Below, piece after piece: positions 52,524 to 63,666 of a stretch of 64,000 nucleotides of DNA. The notes beneath the pieces are model-generated. The model did no database searches, was not told the origin of the DNA, and saw only the letters and a program-made list of their open reading frames with translations. The stretch is from the NCBI GenBank assembly GCA_037367405.1, contig JAZKJV010000601.1, forward strand, positions 186,001-250,000, given 5' to 3'. Numbering within the stretch: the stretch's first letter is position 1; every line of letters starts with the position of its first letter. The position numbers were made by a program, and so were the translations under genes. Source of the stretch: Ottelia alismoides (lineage: Eukaryota; Streptophyta; Magnoliopsida; Alismatales; Hydrocharitaceae).

Positions 52524-55500
52524 TCAAGGTGGAGCGTAGATATTGATCAAGCTTAGCTTGGAGTAACATCTCTGATAATGCCCTCTAGTTAGGGCCTTAG
52601 TGAAAACATCTGTTGTATGATCTCCAGAGTTGACATGAGTATTGGCAATAAGACCCTTATGTATCATGTCACGAGTGTAGTGACATTCCACCTTTATGTG
52701 TTTGGTTCTCTCATGAAAAGTTGGGTTGTTGGCAATGAAAAGAGTAACATGATTGTCACATTGAAGGCGCATGGGAAGATGCACCTCAGGTCAGTAAGAA
52801 TAGATCTGACCCACATCATCTCCGTGCTAACCTGTTCCATGGCCCTATATTCTGACTCAACACTAGATCTGGCAACCACGCTCTGCTTCTTGCTCTTCCA
52901 AGAAACCAAGGAATTCCCTATGAACACAACAAAACCTTAATTAGACTTAATATCATTTGGACACCCAGTATAATCAGCATCTGCACATGATGTAACTGAA
53001 AGAGCTGTATCTCTGTTGAATAGAAGTCCCCAACCTGGTGAAGTCTTCAACTACCTCAAAATCATATGGACTGCATTCATATGTGCCTGTCTAGGCTTCT
53101 CCATTAACATACTCACTTTGTTCACGACAAAGGATATGCCACAGGCCTGGATATAGTCACATATAATAGCTTGCCAACAAGCTCCTTGTACCTTCTTTTG
53201 TCGACTTCTTCATTGTCATCATCATATAACTTCATGCTTTGGTCAATAGGAGTAGTGGCAGGTCTGCAATCTGCCGTGCCTGTCTATGAAAGAAGTTCAA
53301 TAACACACTTCCTATGAGTCATGACAAGACCTTGCTGGTTCCTGTCAAACTCCAATCCAAGGACGTAGTGTAAACTACGAAGGTCCTTGGTCACAAACTG
53401 TTGATCTAGATAGTCCTTGGCACTCTGAATACCCTGCTCATCATCTCCTCTAACAATAATATCATCAACATAAACAAGGATGACAATAGTAACTCTCTGG
53501 GTCTTGTGCATAAACAAAGAATAATATGCAGTTGACCGCACAAACCCCTGCTGCTTTATCAAGTCTGAGAGCTCTTGAAACCTCTATCAAGTCCGAGGCC
53601 ATAGATAGCCTTGTGAAGCCTGCAAACCTTCTGACACTCCCCCTCAGTAGCAAACCCAGGTAGATGCTGCATGTAGACCTCCTCCTATATATCACCATAG
53701 AGGAAGACATTCTTCATATCGAGCTAGTAAAGGGACCAATCTCGTGTCACGACAACAGAAAGTAGTATGCACAGAGTAGAATGTCTGGCAACTGGAGAGA
53801 AAGTATCATGATAGTCCACCTCATAATTCTGGGTGAACCCACGCGCCACAAGTCTTGCCTTTTATCGATCCACACTGCCATCTGCATGATGTTTCAAAGT
53901 GAACATCCATTTTCATCCCACAACAGATGCATTAACTGGAGCAGAAACAAGACTCCAAGTACCACGTGACTGTATACAACCATTTCCTCCTCTATGGCTA
54001 ATCTCCACTGGCTGTCCTGAACAACCTCCTGATATGTTTGTGGTATATCCACGGGTGATAGTGCCAATTTAAACCTCCTGAAATCCTCTGACAATCTGCA
54101 AAAAAAAAACCAGGGCAACAAGAGGATAAGTAGCACACCTACGTTTCTGCTTACGCAGAGCAATCAACACATCAAGATCATTTGCCAAGGGTACATGCTC
54201 ATCTTTTATAGAATCATGATGCACAGACAATTCAGTAGTGCCATCAATAGAAATAATGTGCTCATTACATATCTTAGGAGTGATGGATAATGGCCAAGGC
54301 CTTTGAGCAGGGGGAACTGAGCAAGACATACGAGTAAACCGCGTGGCAAAAACTGAGTCATAGTACAAGGTGGAGCCATAGGACCAGGTGTAGACGCAGG
54401 AGTAGGTGTAGGTGGTGGCGGCGGTGGTGGTGGTAGAGTGGGAGTAGTGGGAGAGTAGGAGATGGAGGCATGTAGATCTCATCGTCAAAGTTAGACGGGT
54501 CTAGTTTGTCGCATGTAGGAGAAAAATACGTGACAAACTCAAAGAAAGTATCAGCACTGACAATGTATTTTCTCTTAAGTGGATCAAAGCAACGATACTC
54601 ATTCTGGGTACAAGAGTAGCCAGCAAAAATAGACTTGGCAGCTCTGGGAGAGAGCTTGTCACGACCTGGAGAGACATCATGAACAATAGCAACTGAACCG
54701 AACACACGAGGTATAAGAGAGAAAAGATCCTTCTCGGGAAACGCTATCGAGAAAGAAATCTTCTCTCCCAACACAAACGAAGACATGCGGTCTACCAGAT
54801 AGCAAGTCGTGAGAACAACATCTCCCCAGTAGGCATGAGGAGCACAACTCTGTATCAACAATGTTCGGGTCACATTAAGTAAGTGACGGTATTTTCGCTC
54901 GGCAACACCGTTCTGCTGAGATGTATATGCACATGAGCCCTGGTGAACAATTCCAAGAGATCCAAGAAAGTCAGAAAGCTGTAAGGTGCAGAACTCTTAA
55001 ACATTGATAGAAAAAATATTCTTTATCTCATTAATAAAAGATTTGATAACAGATCCATCCTCATACTTATTCTTCAATAAAAGACTCAGGAAAGTCTAGA
55101 AAAATCATCAACAACAACTAGATAAAAACAGTGTCCCTGATGGTCAGGAACATGACTCGGACCCAAGATATCTAAATGAAGGAGCTCAAATAATTGAGAA
55201 CTGCTCCGACTCTGACGGGATGGAAAGGAGGAACAATGATGCTTCCCAAGATGGCATGCCTCACATTGAAAGTAGGTTCTCATGGAAATCTGAGTGAGAA
55301 CATGACATAGCTTTTGTAGAGGAAGGTGGTAAACGAAGGTGCCACAGGTATGGTGAGATTGATCCAGTAGGTATAGTGAAAACGCCAACATGAGGAGGTT
55401 GGGCTAGTCTGTAGAGTCCCCACTGTTCACGGCCACATCCAATCACCTTGCCCGTGAGTATGTCCTGAAACACAAGAGACGAAGGGTCAAAGATGGCATG

Positions 55501-55608
55501 ACAATGTTGGTCCTTAGTAATTTGACTAATGGAAAGTAATTTCATCTGAAAGTCAGGAGCATATAAAACATTCTGAAGACGCATAGATAGCGTCAAATGC
55601 ACGTCCAC
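52524..55608 (-). pseudogene. copia-6 Pol (pre-integrase to RNase H), broken
   Basis: Pieces on the - strand, 5' to 3': ILTGKVIGCGREQWGLYRL (55261-55608); CEACHLGKHHCSSFPSRQS with LHLDILGPSHVPDHQGH (55086-55391); SQQNGVAERKYRHLL-type DNA near 54900; MTRTLLIQSCAPHAYWGDVV (54358-54873); linker and RALRKQKRRCATYPL (54069-54488); RT KQQGFVRSTAYYSLFM with ILVYVDDIIVRG (53284-53562); RNase H SWKSKKQSVVARSSVESEYR (52694-52927) and the end SKLSLINIYAPP (52524-52784). Stops and shifts separate all pieces. Confidence 0.85.
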
Positions 55609-56736
55609 CTGTCCTGTAATGGGTAAATGGGCACCATTGGCAATGACAACCTATCTACCAGGTGGTATGGTCCTATAGAACCTCAATTGTGCTCTGTCTC
55701 CACAAAGTCGATAATCCAGGATAATCCACTCTGTCATATTTGCACCATTACTACCAGTGAAAGTATAAGCGATACCTGAGGAGCTCGAAGGGGCTCTGGT
55801 TGCGGCAACGATATCTGTAGTGGTGGTTCCTGCAACAGTAGTCATGATCTCTCGAATACGAGAGACGATATCATCAGGGTGAGGATCGGCATGGGAAGCA
55901 AGAGTATTAGAAGGCTCACTCTGCTCTGTCACATGACCGGAGACAGGATAACCATGCTTCTGATAGCATGTATCCTCTGCATGTCCCGGTCGACGGCAAA
56001 AGGTGCAAGGGCCACGTGGATGCCCACCGCCTCTGCCACAAGGGGTACGTCCTCTTGACTGGGTTGTCACTCCTCGGCCACGAGAAACAACCATAACAGA
56101 TGAGGGTCGAGGAATAACCATTGGAGGCATGATAATCCGGCTGAGATGACTATAAGCCTCCTCCATGGGAGGTATGGTGGCCCCAACTAGAAGCTGAGTA
56201 CGTGTTGCATCATACTCTGTATCAAGACCGATCATGAAAACTCCAACCATCGAGGAGTTCCTATATGTCTTATATTGCTCAAGAGATGTATTACTAGCCA
56301 TTTAGCTACGAAGCTTCTCAAACATGCCACGGAGTGAACTATAGTACACGTGCAGAGGATGACCATTCTGCTTTCCCTTGTAGATGTCAAACTGTAGATG
56401 AAGAATCTTTGCCTCATTCGTCGCTTGAGCATAGGTGGAAGCCAAAGTGTCCCATTTCACTGTGGCAGTGGGCTTGTTCAGAATATCATTGGATATCTCT
56501 GTGGTGAGGATCCCACATAGCCAAACACACGCACACACGTCATCTTGTTTCCAAGAAGCATTTGCCCCGGTTTTATCTGTTGGCTCTCGATCTGGCAGGA
56601 TGTGCTCCTTGTTGCACTTCATGAGGGTGAGAAACTGCATGGACCACAACTCATAGTTGGTCCCATCCATCTTAGCGATGGGAGCCGGGCCCTTGAAGGC
56701 TTCGAACGAGAAAATGTCACCCTTGTTCTCTGACAT
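55609..56736 (-). pseudogene. copia-6 Gag and protease, broken
   Basis: Begins MSENKGDIFSFEAFKGPAP at 56736 and contains NYELWSMQFLTLMK and VYYSSLRGMFEKLRS; a stop (TAG) at 56302 ends this piece. The next (55651-56301) holds MVGVFMIGLDTEYDATR, the zinc knuckle CTFCRRPGHAEDTC and an RG-rich stretch. The protease motif is altered: ITEW-like WIILDYRLCGD lacks the DSGA core, apparently by deletion, so the enzyme is lost. Confidence 0.85.
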
Positions 56737-57248
56737 GATGGTAAAATGGACAAATAACGAAATTCAATTGGGGAGTAGACCGATATAAACGAGTCTACAC
56801 GATCATATGGAGGATTGGTTGTACGTGTAAACTCATACAACCAACATCATCAATCGCCGTTGCTTGTTAGGGCTGGAAAACATGATTTATAGGTCAGAAA
56901 TCATGTTTTCCGGTCAAAATCAGACCGGTTCGGATCGTAGAACGACTTGCAGAGGTGCATTGAAGCCTGCGTGAGAGCTGACGACGGCGTGGGCGTCCGA
57001 GACGACAGTCGGGGAGGCCTGGCCGACTAAGGTGGTGTCCAAGAGCGGCAAAGCCGCGTCCTGGGGCCTTGGGGCGGTGGGCTGGACGTCGGACACGGCC
57101 TAGGTAGCTCGGGCGGCGGCCTAGGCAGGCTAGGCGGCAACCGGATGGAGGGTCGCGGCCTGGTGCTGCGAGCGGCGGTGACCGAGGTGAGGGGGGCGGG
57201 CAGGTAGGGTTAGGGTTTGGTGGGTACAGGAACTCCGATCTAGGACCA
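56737..57248 (-). other. copia-6 leader
   Basis: GC-rich leader without reading frames of interest. Next to the primer site the - strand reads CCAAACCCTAACCCTACC (57201-57218), the same telo-box-like motif as in copia-1 and copia-3. Confidence 0.65.
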
Positions 57249-57260
57249 TATCTGATACCA
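57249..57260 (-). other. copia-6 primer-binding site
   Basis: The - strand reads TGGTATCAGATA; the first ten bases match the tRNA-Met-type site. Confidence 0.8.
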
Positions 57261-57404
57261 TGTAGAGGAAAAAGACTTGATACATTAATGAGAGGCCCTT
57301 GGATTCTCTTATATAGGAGAGGAATTAATTGGGCAAATTACATGAAGTAGACAAAATAAATATATAATGAAAAAATAATACAAAACATAAGAAATATCTC
57401 AACA
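57261..57404 (-). repeat. copia-6 5' LTR (144 bp)
   Basis: Partner of 52373-52516; the + strand starts TGTAGAGGAAAAAG and ends ATATCTCAACA. Confidence 0.9.
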
Positions 57405-57927
57405 ATTTATGCAAAAAAATCTTATTTTACCATCTTACATTTGTTGAAGCCTTAGAATTAATTTTTACAAAATAATAACCCCAAAGATGTCACTATCTGG
57501 TATTGATTTTACAAGAATTTTGTAGATTTTAATTTCTATCTTTAGGCAAAATTTCCATTTGATTTACTTTTATGCATTGTTTGAATAAAATTTGTTTTTC
57601 TGCAAACAACATTTTTATTTCCCGTTTTAGAAAGATGATTAACATCTCCTCCACTTGAGAAATTATTATTTGGATATTTGATGTTTGTGGTAGAACTTAC
57701 TGCTAAAACTGAAAATGGAATATCCCATGCCCAAATGTGGTCCTTGATCTGACACCAGTTTTGGTTTTGACGTTCAATCCTTGATTTTTTTATGTTAATG
57801 TGTACGAACGAGTGCTATGATTAATAACTATGTAAATGTACTTATGTTAACTGTTCTTTGTAGACACTGATTACTTCTGGTGAAAGCCAGATATTTACAT
57901 TGTTTGCTTGTATTATGGCATGCATAG
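57405..57927 (+). other. end of the long DENN intron
   Basis: Single-copy-looking AT-rich DNA with no element recognised. It is T-rich over the last 100 bp, and ends in GGCATGCATAG at the 3' splice site. The pyrimidine tract is weak next to the AG. Confidence 0.5.
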
Positions 57928-58035
57928 GCTGAAGCTGCCAAAGGTTTCTTGGCTGTTTTAAGGTCTTACTTGGATTCTCTGTGCTCAAATTTGCGTTCTC
58001 ATACAATTACTAATGTGCAAACAAATGATGACAAG
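57928..58035 (+). CDS. DENN-domain protein (AEX-3-like), next exon
   Basis: A 36-codon phase-0 exon between ATGCATAG and GTCTGTTA. It encodes AEAAKGFLAVLRSYLDSLC and SNLRSHTITNVQTNDDK. In the family this follows directly on the segment encoded at 15960-16094 and leads into the dDENN part. The first residue is Ala where I recall Val in relatives. No lesion is seen. The splice donor GTCTGT is less common than GTAAGT but acceptable. The gap of 41.8 kb to the previous exon is occupied by transposons only. Confidence 0.85.
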
Positions 58036-58214
58036 GTCTGTTATCTTTTTCCTCTCTATTAAAATGGCATTTTCTTCATTGTGTTTGTCTAATATTTCTC
58101 TTGAGTTTTCCATTTTTATACGTTCTTTTTATGGATTATGCTTGTCCAAAAGGATGCATTACTTATGATGTCTCATCATAGATTAATAATCATTTCTCTA
58201 CTTCCATAGAATAA

Positions 58215-58930
58215 CTCTTACACTTGAAACAATTCAGTTAGTCTATCTAAATTGTAGCAAATAGGTTTTCAATATCATTGGGCAATTACAGAGAGAACCA
58301 AGTAAAGAAAACAAAATGAGAAAACTCATCATGCTTGATGATAATTCTTACAATTCTCCCTTTAGTGGATTCATAGAGATTTATTATGCTTAGGTTGGAA
58401 CTGCATCTTGCAAACGCCTCTTAGGGAAGTGACTTGTTCAGATTTCAGTTGTCTGATATGTAGTGGAAATATGATAGGTAGTCACGTGCCCTTTCTTTAT
58501 CGTGTCTCTAGTATTGTAGCAATTACATCTAAATGATTGCTTCTCTCATGGAAAGCAGGATATTTGATGATTTACACTGCAACTTGATTGCCACATCACG
58601 AAGGAGTCAGATCCATGAGGTTATCTATAGCCCATCTCATCCCATAAGCTCAACATTAGCCTAGAATCTCTGTATTCTTATTATGCACTAGGTGTAGTAA
58701 CTACAATCTGCTTCTTGCTTTATTATGTATTATGGTTGCTAACAGTCCTTACACTGTGGTTGACTTCCTTTCCTCTGGACAACCAACATAATGAGCATTA
58801 GCATGAACTGTTACATCAAGATATTTTTAGCTAAGGACGAGTAATCTTTTCTTGATGTTGTATTAAGGCACCTGACAATTATCAAAGTGACTTCCCAGTG
58901 TGCTTTCTTAGCCTTTGTCGAAAAAGGTTA
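58215..58930 (-). pseudogene. copia-7: LTR remnant, polypurine tract and RNase H fragment
   Basis: The - strand DNA aligns with the 3' end of the intact copia: CAATTCTCCCTTTAG (58351-58365) corresponds to the polypurine tract, CTCATGGAAAGCAGGATA (58545) to the NPAFHERTKH region, and ACTACAATCTGCTTCTTGC (58701-58719) to the SKKQTVVARSS region. No open frame remains. 58215-58350 is probably the corresponding LTR, too decayed to delimit. Confidence 0.65.
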
Positions 58931-58934
58931 AGGT

Positions 58935-59540
58935 CTACAACAACAATACCACCACCAATAAAGCCTTCTCCCACATTAAGTAGGATCAGCTACATGGATT
59001 CTTTGCCTCCATTCATATCTCTTTTGGGTCATTCTCGGACTTGGATCCAAATAATTATAATAACTTCGGATAGTCTCCTTCCAACAACTGTTGGACACTC
59101 CTCGCCCTCTCTTAGCCGACTCAACGTCCCAAATCTCGCATCTTCTAACTGTTGCGGCAGTCGATCCCCTTTGTGAATGGTTTAACCTTTTTACGCGGTT
59201 CTCTCTCATCTGATGCTTTATCAGAGCTACACCAACTTTCCTTCTGACTACATTATTCTGAATCTGATCTTTTTCGTGTATGATCACATATTAGCTATAT
59301 CATTTTCATTTGTGCTACTGTCGTTCTCTTTACATGTCCATGGTTCACATGCCAACATTCATATCCATAGAACATAGTAGGTCTCACGACCACGCTGCAA
59401 TACTTTCCTTTGATTTTCAAAGGAATTTTCTTATCATAATAAATGCTCATTTCCACTTTAGCCAATCTGCATTTATTTTGAGTAACATCTCCATTGATTT
59501 TCCCATCATGTTACAAAAGTGTATGGTCTATTTAAAATAA
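58935..59540 (-). pseudogene. RTE-type LINE, 3' end of RT frame
   Basis: The - strand gives KIPLKIKGKYCSVVVRPTMF and YGYECWHVNHGHVKRTTVAQ (59290-59440), then VRRKVGVALIKHQMRENRVK (about 59190-59250), and ends RMTQKRYEWRQRIHVADPT at 58976, the characteristic end of plant RTE RT proteins. Just after the stop the tail is GGTGGTGGTATTGTTGTTG on the - strand, the simple-repeat tail of RTE elements (58931-58955). The copy is 5' truncated, as usual for LINEs. A few stops interrupt the frame. Confidence 0.82.
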
Positions 59541-62057
59541 CCAATGGTGAAAAAAGGAATATGATAAAAAAGGAGTTGATTAACCAAAGAAAAGCTTTGA
59601 AAAAAGAAAGAAAAAGTTGGGGGAGGGAAATTTGATGATGTTTGTATCTTCCATATAGATATGGGAGATAGGGGAGTATCTGAGAACATCTCCTTGTTTT
59701 GTAAGTAAATCAATAGCGAACCTTTTAAGGATTCCATAGGATATGATTAAAGATAATAAAACCAAACAAACCCAATCCTAGTAGGGATTGCTGCTTTTGG
59801 TGTATTGTGCACCCATTAGTCCTCTTAGGTTTCCTAATGGAATTGATAGCAAGTGAAATATAGGATTTAGCCCTTTGAAATGGGCCCATACATTGTGTGT
59901 TCAGTCTTTTTTAAATACTAGTGGCCTTGTGAGCCCAATTAAAGCAGACCGATTTACAATCTTGAGAATCAGAGGACACTACACCACTCGTGCTTGTTCT
60001 TCGAATAGGGATTGGAGAACCCATCTTCAGCTATACAGCATCATAATCCAATTGTTTGCCACCTTTCGGGCTTTCCCCTCCTGCATCACCATGTTGTACC
60101 CTCAGTATGAGTACCATGGAACCGAAAGTTGCTCCACTGCCTATCTGACTATTGCAGTGCCACGTTCAGATTCACGTAGAAGCTTCATGCTAGCTTTTCT
60201 TCCTCGAATGCGAGTCTTCTTCTTCCTTTTTCCGTTGCTTCTCCTTCTCAAGATGCATCCTCTGTCAAAACATCATCACGACCACGATCTTGCCATGCCA
60301 TGCATAACATCTTCTAGAATTGTTGCCTCGCATGCAACCTCATCTTGTATCTTCATGGCATATCACCCAACACCATTCTCGCTAACCACCTTGCTTTATT
60401 ACGAGCTGCCCATTTTTTTCTTCTTTCAAGGTCTTGGCCACGTCGACATTGCTTTTATTTTATCACAATGCAGAAGGGCATTGCCCCTTCTTTCCTCTTT
60501 GATTATTAGTCATCGACTCTCCGTCTTCTTCGTAAAGCCATGCTTGCCTGCAACGCCCTTCCATGTTTCCTCCTTGATGGAATCATTATGGGATTTATGG
60601 TTCTACGAGGTCTCCATTCTCATTCACGTCTACGACAATACATACTTCAGAGGACATAGATCTGTATAAATATCATCATGGAAGCGACATAAATTTTAAC
60701 GCACAACCTTCAAAAACAAAATTGTAATAAAACCTATCTTGAAGAAAATCCAAAATTGACTTACTCAGCTTCCATGTGAAAAAATGAACCGTGGAAGCAA
60801 ATCAGAGGAAGAAAAAATAATAATAAGACATAGGTTTTACTTATAACCCTACTCACTAAAGAGCGGGATGAATCCACAAAAGAATGTCACAGAAGGATGT
60901 TATTATGTTTCTCAAATGACTACATGCATTGTGGAGATCTATCTATAACCCCACCAACTCAACTAAGACCGACCACTTAACAATGTGTGACAAAAGCTTT
61001 TCACACAGAGATGCTCAATTCAAACATATTCATTTCATAATGAAAATGTTATATCATAGAAAATACATCTTGTTTGAAGATGAAGAAAGTTAGCCCAAAG
61101 GAGGCGAAACACAATACCAGATGAGGATGAGGCAATTTACCAAGCATGGGCTAGAAATATAACATTGTTATCTAACAAGAGGTTGGACTCACAGAATATC
61201 AAAGTTGAGGCACATGGCAGTAGGCCTTAATTTTTTTGAAGGGTCCACATCATCACCCATCTTCTCTTGTTTCAACACTGGAATAACATATAACACACCT
61301 TTTTATGATTTTCTTCAGCTAATATGAGTACCAGTGAATTTCTTTCTTTGAAAGATGAATAAGATTAAAAAACCATCATCAAGGCAAACAATCCATTGGC
61401 TTTCGTTAGAGCAAATCAGATTCTTGTACCCTAATAATTATTTAGCTAATGAAGTATTTCTTTCTATAGAATGAATCATTGAGATGAAAACATTTCGGGC
61501 GTAGCATCAAATCATGAACCCTGATTTAGGCACCAAAAAATTAATCTCCTTCCCTGGTTAGAGACCTCTCTCAATATTTTTGCCAGTTTCTACTTCTAAT
61601 TACCATTTCATGTTAAAAGTTTCTCTTAAAAAGGTATTTGGGTTGTTTGTATCTTGTAGTAGCATGGAAATCTCAGGGTTTGATGCTTTGTTCTCTTATC
61701 ATGAGCCTTGTTTCACTAGTCTACTATATCTTATTGGCTTCTTTGCTTTCAGCTATAAAGCCCTTTTCAGACAAATGTACCGTAAACCAAAGAGACAGCT
61801 GATAAATGTCTGTAGAAATCTAAAATTCAATATCCTCTAAACAAAAAAAGAGACTCCACAATTGCATCTTCGAAGCATTATCTCTCATCATAACTTCAAA
61901 TTTTTGGATTGAGTCAATTTCGAAGTAGCCTGATCGAGCACATATTCATGTGACTAACGAATGTGAATAGTCTAAGGCGATACCGAAGGAAAAGTAAAAC
62001 ATGGAGATGATCATATACATATGGCATACATGTAAATGTGGAGGCATTGCTTATTAG
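59541..62057. other. unassigned intron sequence
   Basis: AT-rich with a pyrimidine-rich part at 60200-60450. The 264-codon + frame at 59875-60669 is rich in Ser, Leu, Phe and His runs and matches no family I know; I do not call it a gene. No element ends, LTR pair or exon were found. Confidence 0.4.
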
Positions 62058-62453
62058 CAATATTGTAAAAGTCACCCGATTAGCTCGACTATTAGGTCTG
62101 ACTTGTCTACTCAGTGGGGTGGCCGACCGACTACCGACGAATTCCAACTAGGTCCACTAGTCAAAAAATTTTTGCTTGGAGATACCAATTTTTTTTACTT
62201 TTTTAAAAGTAAACCTATTCTAATACGCTTAATGTTTTATTTAAATTCAATTACGTCTTTTGATTCATTATGATAGTAAAAAAAAAATATAAATCTATGT
62301 AAATATAATAATATATGTATAAAAATGATTTATATATTAAAAAATCAAAGCTGATTAAAGCCCGACTAAGTTCGATTAATCGCCTGACTGCCGATTAATC
62401 CTTATTCAGTAACCCGACCGACCAAGTACCGACTACCGACTTTTGCAACCTTG
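62058..62453. mobile_element. 396-bp hAT MITE with perfect 8-bp duplication
   Basis: Starts CAATATTGTAAAAGTCACCCGA, and read backwards starts CAAGGTTGCAAAAGTCGGTAG. It is flanked by CTTATTAG on both sides (62050-62057 and 62454-62461). The end sequence (GTCGGTAGTCGG, GGCAGTCAGGCGATTAATCGA) also occurs beside the hAT transposase remnant at 18126-18220, identifying the likely autonomous family. Both ends are GTCGG/CGACT-rich and the middle is AT-rich. Confidence 0.85.
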
Positions 62454-62461
62454 CTTATTAG

Positions 62462-63387
62462 TCGCTAGTGGGTGGTGTATGCAATACTGGAGATGAAGCA
62501 TTCCATGGAGAGTGGCTTCTGGAGTCGAAGATGGACATGGAGATGGGAACCTAAAGGCAATGGAGATGAAGATGTGTATGTCATTGTCGAGGTCTCAGTT
62601 GATCACCGAGGCAATTGGTGGGGGCCTTAAATGAATATTAATGTGGAGAAAACATTGAGGGGTTGTACCATCTTTTGATTATTTATAATTAATGATTAAT
62701 CTCACTGTAAGTGCAACGTCTATGCGAGGTATGTAGCATACAACTTCATAATAAGCCCTTGGTACTGCTTGACATCAACATCCTTTTTGTCATCCTTTAT
62801 TTCATTGGAGGCAGTGGCTGGATAACCCTGAAGCTTATGATTTTTTTCATTATTACAAAGAGAGGAGACAGAAGTATATATAGATGCATATCTCTACAAG
62901 ACATACCTTATCAAGTGATTTCTTTGCAGCATTTTGTAGGAGCATATATGTAAAAGTGTATCCACATTTTCAGTGTCAAATTAGATTTTCGACAAAGAAT
63001 GAGTTTTTAAAATCTAATGTGAATTTGAAGCTGGTGTTTTCTACAAGGTACCTTGGAAGTTATTCGTAAATTGTTTCTTTTATTATGTGTCAACAAAATG
63101 GAAACTAACTGCTAAATAAAATTAAATGAATCTAAGAGGCTGTTTATTCCTCTAGTTTTTTGTGTACATATTATTCTTGTTTTAAATTTAAACTGTAAAA
63201 ACAATTGTAAAATGATGAAAGGCTAGACTTCTATTTTTTTCTATTTGGCTATTAGAATGTTACATTGTTTCCTTTTTGTTTTATGTGCATGTGTGGTCAA
63301 AATGGTATTCATGTTTCTGCAATATATAAAATGCAGTGGTTTTCAATACGAAATAACGGCTGAAATTATCTCATTTTCCTGTTTAAG
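62462..63387 (+). other. end of the second DENN intron
   Basis: No element recognised. The DNA is AT-rich and ends in a T-rich tract and CTGTTTAAG at the splice acceptor. Confidence 0.45.
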
Positions 63388-63453
63388 GTGTCATTGCTTT
63401 TAAAAGAGAGCTTTATTGATTCGTTTGCAAGCCGCGACCAACCTTTTATGAAG
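63388..63453 (+). CDS. DENN-domain protein (AEX-3-like), dDENN exon
   Basis: A 22-codon phase-0 exon, VSLLLKESFIDSFASRDQPF then MK, between TTTAAG and GTACAATC. It continues the product of 57928-58035 (..TNDDK then VSLLL) and lies at the beginning of the dDENN region. The next exon, expected to start LFVDTQ-like, is not found in the remaining 550 bp, so the gene continues beyond the window. No lesion is present, consistent with a functional gene. Confidence 0.82.
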
Positions 63454-63666
63454 GTACAATCATTTTCATAGCATTCTTCTTCATGAAGTAGAATACTGTG
63501 GTATGTGATATCAGTGGATTGCTATAATGCATTTGGACAACTACAATATAGCTTCCTTGCAGATGATCATGTAAGCATGGTCAAATTACAATCATTTGTA
63601 TAGGGTTAACCAACTCTTATTTTCCTTAGTCTGTCTAACAAAAAAACACCTATGCCTCATACTTTA
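63454..63666 (+). other. start of the next DENN intron
   Basis: Donor GTACAATC. AT-rich, nothing recognised. A TTGCAG followed by ATGATCATGTAAG at 63559-63577 mimics a tiny exon, but its product does not fit the family. Confidence 0.4.

Larger units (their letters stand above)
52373..57404 (-). mobile_element. full-length but decayed Ty1/copia (copia-6)
   Basis: A 5032-bp element with two 144-bp LTRs (52373-52516 and 57261-57404) differing at about 14 positions by eye, flanked by ATGTA and ATTTA (4 of 5 match). A polypurine tract precedes the 3' LTR, and a primer site (TGGTATCAGATA) follows the 5' LTR. All domains are present but the frame is broken many times. It is clearly older than copia-3. 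It ends 523 bp before DENN exon 57928. Confidence 0.92.
16095..57927 (+). other. 41.8-kb intron of the DENN gene
   Basis: It runs from donor GTAGATT to acceptor GGCATGCATAG and joins two phase-0 exons whose products are adjacent in the family. It is filled with at least fifteen separate mobile elements or fragments, listed individually. If spliced as one unit this is a very long intron for a plant. Recursive splicing or an unrecognised internal exon cannot be excluded from sequence alone. Confidence 0.75.
58036..63387 (+). other. 5.4-kb intron of the DENN gene
   Basis: Donor GTCTGTTATC, acceptor CTGTTTAAG. It contains a decayed copia RNase H fragment, an RTE-type LINE 3' end and a hAT MITE, listed separately. 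The remainder is AT-rich. Confidence 0.75.

Noticed and set aside
59875..60669. 264-codon + strand frame as a gene
   Set aside because: Composition is dominated by Ser, Leu, Phe and His runs, no domain or splice context is seen, and it lies in an intron. Long frames arise by chance in pyrimidine-rich DNA.
63559..63577. Possible micro-exon TTGCAG then ATGATCAT then GTAAG
   Set aside because: It would add only Met-Ile and part of His, which does not fit the next family segment, and would shift the frame.
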